Part shown: one piece after another, positions 57,721 to 64,000 of the stretch
How the letters are laid out: each line of letters starts with the position of its first letter
Numbering within the stretch: the first letter of the stretch is position 1
Origin: Limnanthes douglasii subsp. nivea
Taxonomy: Eukaryota; Streptophyta; Magnoliopsida; Brassicales; Limnanthaceae
Assembly (NCBI GenBank): GCA_036936605.1
Contig: JAUPFV010000003.1
Span: forward strand, 105,347,278-105,411,277
Direction: 5' to 3'
DNA: 64,000 nucleotides
Position numbers and translations under genes: made by a program
The notes under the pieces: generated by a model
What the model was told of the DNA's origin: nothing
Databases searched by the model: none
Seen by the model: only the letters and a program-made list of their open reading frames with translations

Positions 57721-58009
57721 TAGACTAAAAAACGCACATAAATCACTAACCCTTCTCTTTGAAACAAGCTCTTCAACAATATGAATATTATTTCTTCCCT
57801 TTTTAAGTTCCAAATACTTGGTAAAAAATATCAAAAGAACCAATTTTCTCGGAAATTACCAATGCACTCTCTTTGCTTTGAAAAAATTATCCAAATACTT
57901 AGTTTTTCGTTCTCAATTAAAACTTGTATCTCCTTCTTTAAAGCTATGCATTCTCTCGTATCATGTCAGACATCTTCAATATACTTATAGTCCTGTTGTT
58001 TCCATTCTC

Positions 58010-58860
58010 TCTTCGAGTTTGTATTACAATTTTTTTGAAATTTTACCTGACTCCGAGTTTTATCAAATATTATCGCTACACATTCAGTTAATTCGGCAAA
58101 GTGAGCTGGACGAATATATTTGTTTGATATCAGCCGATTATACTGTGTGTATTATTCGCTTGTTGATTTACTCTGGGCTTCAGAGTTAAATGATTTGATA
58201 CCTTAGGTTGATTATTTGTCCTACGAAGATGAGTCTCATTAAGAGATATTTTGAACTGATTCTATTACAATTGATCCATAGAACCTATTTTTGATGCTCA
58301 CGTTTCTTCTACTAAGATTGTTTTTTAAACATGGTCTAATAAAGCCCCAAATTCTATAGCTTACCTTTCTACTACAATATCCTTCAATAATCATGGGAGA
58401 AGTCTCATCCGAAAAGCAGCCAAAGCAACAGAAGCCTCGCAATACTTCATATCAGTTTTGACCTGATTGGTGTAATCTTTCAAACTTTCTCCAATATTTT
58501 GCCTATAGTATATTATAGTGTCTCAATTTGCTAAAACAATTTAGTTCATACAAAATGTTGTCAAAAACCATTCCAGAACATATCGAAATTTTTGATGTAA
58601 CCCTGCGAGTTCCGGTTATACCATTTTGAAGATGCACCTTTGAATGTTTAGGAGAAACCCGTGCATAGAAATTTGTCATCATCATAATAGTTAATTATAA
58701 AAAAAAATTAAATTGTTAGATATGACTTTCTGAGTCCTGAGTTCCAACGAATATTTCTAGCTTCGAGATATCGAAATGGTTTGGTAAATTACTTGAGATA
58801 ATTTTTTATGAGAGATTTAGCAATATTCGCACCCAACCCGACCCATTATCATCCCTAATT
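58010..58860 (-). pseudogene. E gag relic
   Basis: ISKLEIFVGTQDSE, QFNFFL..NYDDDDKF-like capsid, CEASVALAAFRM and FGALLDHV-like blocks (T1: CEDKVALDAFRM, FGALLDHIENRIL). Many stops. Confidence 0.75.
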
Positions 58861-59553
58861 TACATTGTGTGATCGTATTAATGACATATGTTATCATATA
58901 TAACATTTGAAATCACATCAAATTCATTATAAAAGAATAAACATTGGAAACAATAACCTACAATATAGAATCAAAAGAAGCTGATCGGAGATTCATAGGA
59001 AAGTCGTCGGAAAAGATAAAAACTTGAGACACGTATGAATATGTTTTAAAAAATAATAATATTGATCTTTTCTATTGTTTATTTCTTAACTAAAAAGATT
59101 ATTTTAGAATATAACAAACTTTTAGATTCAGATTACAAGTAATTAGAAAATTCAAATCAAGATGGCAATATTTAAATATTAAAAAGAGACGTTACGCCAT
59201 AGCTGATAAGAGAAAAGTTATGTAATTAAAAGAAATTGACAGAATAAAGGTGTAATCTAACGTAAGGAAAAACCTTTTAAGAACGATTGACAATTGTGTA
59301 ATGTAGAAGTTCTATTTTGTGATAAACTGTAAACTTGAGGAATAAACAAAAATTAATAGTTTGTCTAGACATGTGAGACCCAACTAATGCACTATAAAAA
59401 CACACCACCTCTTATAGGGAACGATGATTGATTAATGATTTGAAATATAATCATTTGAGACTCTCTCTAGATTGGTCTTTAATTCTCTCTATAGACCATC
59501 TTGAACTTATTATTCTACGATTTTAGTCCTTGACACATTGTTTTATTAGAAAA
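58861..59553 (+). repeat. Probable 5' LTR of element G (part), interrupted by F
   Basis: An AT-rich stretch with CACTATAAAAACACACC at about 59,388 (TATA) and a leader-like tract to 59,558. After F, 63,472-63,495 ends GATCA directly before a tRNA-Asp-like PBS and a gag start. The left boundary is unknown and the partner LTR is outside the window. Confidence 0.45.
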
Positions 59554-59558
59554 TCCTA

Positions 59559-59950
59559 TGTTATTAAATTACTATGCAATTATCAAAATGGCTTAAGCAC
59601 AAAACATACACGAAGGACAAACCTCAATGAACACAAGATTTAACGTGGTTCGACAATTGTCTACGTCTATGGGCGCCGCCAGAGAAAAGAGTTTCACTAT
59701 GATAGAAAATGTTAGAGATTTCAGATTGTGTTTTGTGTAGTCCTAGTAGTCTATTTATATGGAATTAATAGACTTACTAGACAATGGGCCTAATGGGCTC
59801 ATACCACAAGACTAACATGATACTGTCACAACACTTAACTGTACTGCCGGACACAGTACACTGTCAAGGAAAAATATCACGATCACAGACACAAAATTGT
59901 ACTGCCGGACACAGTACACTGTCAAGGCACTATTTGACTCATTCATAACA
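59559..59950 (-). repeat. Element F 3' LTR (392 bp)
   Basis: Contains two copies, 58 bp apart (59841 and 59899), of GTACTGCCGGACACAGTAC, an inverted repeat with 6-bp arms. Ends CATAACA. Confidence 0.95.
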
Positions 59951-59966
59951 AATCTTCCCCTTGAGG
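59951..59966 (-). promoter_or_regulatory. Element F polypurine tract
   Basis: Minus CCTCAAGGGGAAGATT abutting the 3' LTR. Confidence 0.7.
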
Positions 59967-60177
59967 CGAATATCCTTTCTTCACTATCAACAAAGAAAAT
60001 TATCTTCTTCTGACTCACCAAATGCTCTTAAGGCATTCACTCTATACTGCAAACACCAATCCAGTTTAGGCACTCCCTAAACTTCCGAACTGATGCTGCC
60101 TTGGTCATTACTTCCGAAATGATACCTGACATCTATGTGCTTTGTACGCTCATGGTGCATCTGGTTCCCTGTAAGGT

Positions 60178-60540
60178 TTATGTCGCTTTGACTGTCACAA
60201 AACACTTTTGTAGTAGTCCTATCCAAGCCAAAATCTGCCACCAAACCTTGCAACCATATTGCCCCTTAACTGCTTTTGTTACCGCCATGTACTCTGCCTC
60301 TATTGTAGACAAAGGTACAATAGCTTGCAACTGTGCTTTCCAACTGATCGCACTCCCAGCTAGAGTAAATACATATCCTGTCAGAGATCTTCTTTTTTCC
60401 ATATCACCTGTAAAATCAGAATCAACTAAACCAACCAATGATCCTGCAACATCATTCAGCGATTCACCAATATCGGTCTTGTTAAAAGTTAAGCCAACAT
60501 TCACAGTATTATTTTGAAGAGATTCAATCTCTTCCCCCAT
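60178..60540 (-). pseudogene. F RNase H, fused to a remnant of the pre-RT region
   Basis: MGEEIESLQNNTVNVGLTF joins, without RT, to LVGLVDSDFTGDMEKRRSLTGYVF, ISWKAQLQ and STIEAEYMAVTKAVK, the copia RNase H (D, E, D present). The joint near 60,480-60,510 marks the deletion. Confidence 0.9.
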
Positions 60541-60600
60541 AACACCAATCCATTGATCTGCCTCTGAACTCGTTATAGCTTCTATGTAGCTACTAGGTTC

Positions 60601-61110
60601 CTACATCTCAACTTCTTTTGCAACTGACAGAGCATATGCAACTAGATTCGCATACCTTTTTGGAAGTCTAATATCTCTTCTTTCTCTTCCCAATGCTATG
60701 CTATAAGGTTGTTGTTCTGGTTCAGGCGCATCATCGTCATTATCATCTGATGCTGACGCTTCACCTCCTGATTCTGGATCCACCTCAGAACCACTTGAAT
60801 TATTGGACCTGGTAGGAACTGATTCTACTTCAAGCTCCACATGTTTACTCACAACCGATCCTGATTCGACCATTTCTCCTACTTCATTCTGACTGTCTAT
60901 CGAAGCAAACTCATTAAAAGTAACGTCCCTACTGATGAGAGAACCTGGAGACTTTGGAGAGGTACATCATAACCTATATCTCTTCACTCCAGTAGCATAT
61001 CCTAGAAATATGCACCTCTTTGCCCTCGGCTCAAGCTTATCATCTCTCGCATGAGCATACGCAGGACAACCAAACACCCTCAAATGTTCATAATCAGCCG
61101 ACGATCCAGA
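60601..61110 (-). pseudogene. F integrase C-terminus and linker
   Basis: Near 61,080-60,960 the frame reads [27 protein letters not shown] and [14 protein letters not shown] blocks, then an acidic, Ser-rich linker (SGSEVDPESGGEASASDDND) and RRDIRLPKRYANLVAYAL. A stop at 61,111 (TAG) and one at 60,601 break it. Confidence 0.85.
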
Positions 61111-61893
61111 CTAAATCTCAAAAGGAGTTTTACAATCAACAGTCGTTGATGGAGACCGATTCACCAAGTAACATGTTGTATTAATAGCTTCAGCCCAAAA
61201 ATCTTTTCCCACACCGGAATGCGAGAGCATACTTTGTGCCTTGTCACAAAGCATTTTGTTCATTCTTTCTGCGACTCCATTATGTTGTGGTGTTCTAGAA
61301 CAAGTGCGATGGCGCACTATTCCCTCAGCTTCGCAGAACTCGTTGAACTCACGAATGTAATATTCTAACCCATTATCTGTCCTAAGATGTTTGATTTTTC
61401 TTCTTGTTTGCTTCTCAATCATCGTCTTCAATTTGAAAAAGGTTGAATATGCCTCATCTTTCGTTTTCAGAAAGTAAACCCACACCATCCTAGAATAATC
61501 ATCAATCAAACTCATGTAGTATCTGGCTTCGCTCTTGGATGGAATTCTGTTTGGACCCCAAATATCTGAGTGAATGTAGTCCAGTGTCCCTTTAGTCTTT
61601 CTTACAGCCGATTTGCTGAATTTGACTCTAGTTTGTTTACCAAACACACAGTGCTCACAAAATCCCAATGATTCTGCTTCATACCCTTTCAACAAATCTC
61701 TTTTTCCCAAAATAGCTAATCCTCTGTCACTCATGTGACCAAGACGCCAATGCCACAATTTATATTGATCTTGCCTACTTTGACTATTACTCTCTGATGA
61801 TGCTGCAGCATCGCCCATGACAACACTTCCCTGGAGAATGTAAAGCCCCTTCTGCAAACTCCCCTTCATGCATACCATTAAGCCTTTTGTCAC
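61111..61893 (-). pseudogene. F integrase
   Basis: HWRLGHMSDRGL...CEHCVFGKQ (HHCC zinc region), IHSDIWGPNRIPSKS (D1), LRTDNGLEYYIREF (D2) and PQHNGVAERMNKM (E), then FWAEAINTTCYLVNRSPS. The catalytic DDE set is present. The GAG-pre-integrase block starts at about 61,890. Confidence 0.92.
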
Positions 61894-61917
61894 TTTGATT
61901 ACACTATCTTCTGCACG

Positions 61918-62712
61918 TTACTTGTAACCCCGAGAGTCTAGAGTCCTAAGAGAAATCAGGTTTCTCTTTAACCCAAGAACATGCCAGCACGTCAAGATTC
62001 TAACAACCCCGTCAAACATTCTGATTCTGACGTTACCAATACCACCAACAGTCAACGAATGATTGTTCCCTAAATAGACAGTTCCATGTATTGGTTTGTA
62101 CGTATCAAACCACTGCTTGAACTGACACATGTGAGATGCAGCGCCAGTATCGAGTACCCAAGAGTTTTGCCCAAATTCTGAACTCACGGACAATACATCT
62201 CCTCTACCACTGTTTTCACTATCGTCGGAATCGTTCACACTTTCAATAATGTTTGGTGCATTTTCCTTTTGATTTCCCTTCTTACCATTCAGTTTCGGAT
62301 AATCTCTCTTATAATGACCCTGCTCACCGTATTTATAACAGTTTGAGTGCTTTACCCTTGACTTGGACCTCAAGTTCTTCATTCTTAAAGAACTCGCTTT
62401 GCTTCTAGATATTCCCCTAGTCATAAGACCTTCCCCTTCAGCTTGATTGTCTGACTGCAACTGTCTCATCTCCTTTGATTTCAGTGCCCCTTTGACATCT
62501 GCTAGAGATAACTTATCCTTACCATACATAATGGCATCTACGAAGTTTTCATAGGGAGCTGGTAACGATCGCAATACAAACAAAGCTTGATCCTCACCCT
62601 CAATATTGATATCTATGTTCTCCAAGTCCATTATAATTGATTTAAAATTATCTAAGTGCTCTGTTATGGACATACATTCTTTCAATCTGAAATCATACAA
62701 ACGCTTCTTCAA
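61918..62712 (-). pseudogene. F gag C-terminal part and protease
   Basis: LYDFRLKECMSITEHLDNFKSI (UBN2-type gag), then a zinc knuckle reading CYKYGEQGHYKRDYPK (about 62,295-62,343) in which the second and fourth Cys are Tyr, and protease WVLDTGAASHMC (about 62,125-62,165). Stops at about 61,918 and 62,740 bound the frame. Confidence 0.92.
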
Positions 62713-62763
62713 GTATAATTGGTTTACTACTGATTTCTCTGACTAAAGATCTCCTAGCTTTTT

Positions 62764-63018
62764 TCATGCGCAGGCAGCAGTCTTCTCACCACTAATCTCG
62801 CAAAGCACATTGTCTTTCACACTCATTAAAATCCAACACAAAGCCCTTTCTTGAAGATCTTGTTTCTCCTCTTCTTTCATCTCTTCTGGTAACTTATTCT
62901 CCACAGCCTTCCACAGCCCTTGCAGTACCAATGAAGATTTCAGTTTAATCTTCCACAACACAAAGCTGGATCCCCCATCAAAATTTTCAATCATGTATTT
63001 TGTTGTTGTAGACGCCAT
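62764..63018 (-). pseudogene. F gag N-terminus
   Basis: ATG at 63018: ASTTTKYMIENFDGGSSFVLW, KIKLKSSLVLQGLWKAVE, ending before a stop at about 62,755. Starts 36 bases after the PBS, as in Tnt1-like elements. Confidence 0.9.
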
Positions 63019-63054
63019 TGTGAAACCCTAATTGCAAAAGACCTAATTTCAGCA

Positions 63055-63071
63055 CGTGGCTCTAATACCAA
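63055..63071 (-). promoter_or_regulatory. Element F primer-binding site, initiator tRNA-Met type
   Basis: Minus TTGGTATTAGAGCCACG, one mismatch to the copia PBS TGGTATCAGAGCC; three bases from the LTR. Confidence 0.85.
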
Positions 63072-63074
63072 TTT

Positions 63075-63466
63075 TGTTATTAAATTACTATGCAATTATC
63101 AAAATGGCTCAAGCACAAAACATATACGAATGAAAAACTTGAATGAACACAGGATTTAACATGGTTCGACAATTGTCTACGTCCACGGACACCGCCAGAG
63201 AAAAGAGTTTCACCATGATAGAAAATGTTACAGATTTCAGATTGTGTTTTGTGTAGCCCTAATAGTCTATTTATAGGAAATTAATAGACTTACTAGAAAA
63301 TGGGCCTAATGGGCTCATAACACAAGACTAACACGATATTGTCACAACACTTAACTGTACTGCTAGACGCAGTACACTGTCAAGGCACAATATCATTATC
63401 ACAGACACAAAACTGTACTACGGGACACAATACACTGTCAAGGCACTATTCAACTCATTCACAATA
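63075..63466 (-). repeat. Element F 5' LTR (392 bp)
   Basis: Pairs with 59559-59950. The terminal CA has become TA (CACAATA). Confidence 0.95.
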
Positions 63467-63495
63467 TCCTCTTTAAAAGATTTTTGGAACGATCA

Positions 63496-63512
63496 TTGGG
63501 ACCGTTTGTGGG
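63496..63512 (+). promoter_or_regulatory. Element G primer-binding site relic, tRNA-Asp type
   Basis: TTGGGACCGTTTGTGGG resembles the tRNA-Asp PBS and that of B. Confidence 0.5.
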
Positions 63513-63559
63513 TATATAAAATTATTTTCCAAAACCATTTTTTTGATTTTGAGTGAGTT

Positions 63560-64000
63560 AAACATAGAAGTCCAAAGGGAACCAAATGTTGACAATAATC
63601 TTATAATTGAGAAAGAATTTGAGGGACACTACATCAGAGAAAACATGGGAGAAGACCAACATCACGATTATCAATAAATTGGAGAATTATTGGAAGAGTC
63701 TAACTTAGTGGCTCGAAGAAAAGAACTTTTAGATGAAATTGAAAAGTTGAATGTTGAGAGGGACGCTGCACCAACCTTCAAAAAAGTTCGATCAAAGATT
63801 CGAAGGGAATATGTGTCGGATAAAGAAAAATTGGATGACGGCCATCAAACCAAAGATAAGCATTGAATGCATAGTCGTTATTCTTTGAGAAAGAAAGTGA
63901 AAACTTGACAATATTATGTGTCATCTGAATCTAGTGATTATTCAATTTACGGGTCAAGTGAATTGTCCTCCCTACGGGCTAGTCATCGGGAAAGAAGTAA
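63560..64000 (+). pseudogene. G gag N-terminal relic (runs off window)
   Basis: A charged segment (NLIIEKEFEGHYIRENMGED, ELLDEIEKLNVERDAAPTF, KVRSKIRREYVSDKEK) is followed by Ser-rich SSESSDYSIYGSSELSS. This is the layout of the N-terminal gag of A and D (acidic/coiled, then Ser-rich). Stops near 63,675 and 63,863. Confidence 0.55.

Larger units (their letters stand above)
54849..58860 (-). mobile_element. E: Tat-lineage relic, truncated in integrase by B
   Basis: Minus-strand gag, protease, RT, RNase H, second RNase H and the first bases of integrase. The readable frame stops at an integrase GYKTLI-type block directly against B's right LTR. It is the same family as T1. No LTR is recognised. 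Confidence 0.88.
59559..63466 (-). mobile_element. F: Ty1/copia element, internally deleted (no RT)
   Basis: 392-bp LTRs at both ends (TGTTATTAAATTAC...), flanked by TCCTA (59554-59558) and TCCTC (63467-63471), a 4/5 TSD. Minus strand: gag, protease, integrase, then RNase H. Only about 570 bp separate integrase from RNase H, so RT is deleted. At 3.9 kb it is shorter than a typical 5-kb copia element. It resembles Tnt1-type elements. Confidence 0.93.

Noticed and set aside
1..64000. CRISPR arrays, bacterial operons, rRNA or tRNA genes
   Set aside because: Nothing fits; tRNA-like words are only primer-binding sites, and direct repeats are LTRs or small duplications.

Overview
The window looks like a heterochromatic, transposon-filled stretch of a flowering-plant nuclear genome, probably a eudicot; the species cannot be fixed from the sequence. 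I find no intact host gene, tRNA, rRNA or CRISPR. Most of what can be read is retrotransposon: one young and several older Ty3/gypsy elements of the Tat (Ogre/Retand-type) lineage, an Athila-type gag relic, an L1-type LINE, and an internally deleted Ty1/copia element. AT-rich sequence separates them.

Layout. 1-4.7 kb: decayed Tat polyprotein on + (T1). 4.7-8.5 kb: AT-rich, one small copia RT scrap. 8.5-10.3 kb: very old gypsy relic on + (H). 11,085-21,552: complete Tat element A on the minus strand, with LTRs, PBS, PPT and target-site duplication (TSD) ATGTT. 21.6-22.35 kb: Athila gag relic (-). 22.79-26.4 kb: dead LINE (+). 26.4-29.6 kb: AT-rich sequence with unrecognised ORFs. 29.6-54.85 kb: a three-deep nest. 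Element B (+, short LTRs, tRNA-Asp-like PBS) is split by element C (-, TSD GCAAT), which is split by element D (-, TSD GTGTA). LTR divergence by eye falls from B and C to D, as nesting order requires. 54.85-58.8 kb: Tat relic E (-), cut in its integrase exactly at B's right end. 59,559-63,466: copia element F (-) lacking its RT, inserted in what looks like the 5' LTR of another gypsy element G. 63.5-64 kb: start of G's gag (+).

Two features recur across these diverged Tat elements. (1) Each element of the nest, and A, carries a second gene antisense to gag-pol, between pol and the 3' LTR. It encodes a nuclear-looking protein (N-terminal domain like Pfam Transposase_28, basic NLS-like clusters, coiled coil, acidic tail). 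In A, C and D it has an intron of exactly 84 nt at the same place and phase. It has its own TATA (and, in A, a G-box) and ends convergently with pol. (2) The gag-protease frame is separated from the RT-integrase frame by a UAG at the same alignment position in T1, A, B, C and D, followed by CAG/CAA and UUA/UCA/UUC in all but D. This resembles the leaky UAG-CAR-YYA context of tobamovirus readthrough. I infer that pol is made by stop-codon readthrough.

The Tat pols carry protease, RT, the usual RNase H, a second archaeal-like RNase H and integrase. None is fully intact. A is young by its LTRs but has lost a catalytic Asp in protease and one in integrase, so it was either mobilised in trans or decayed quickly.
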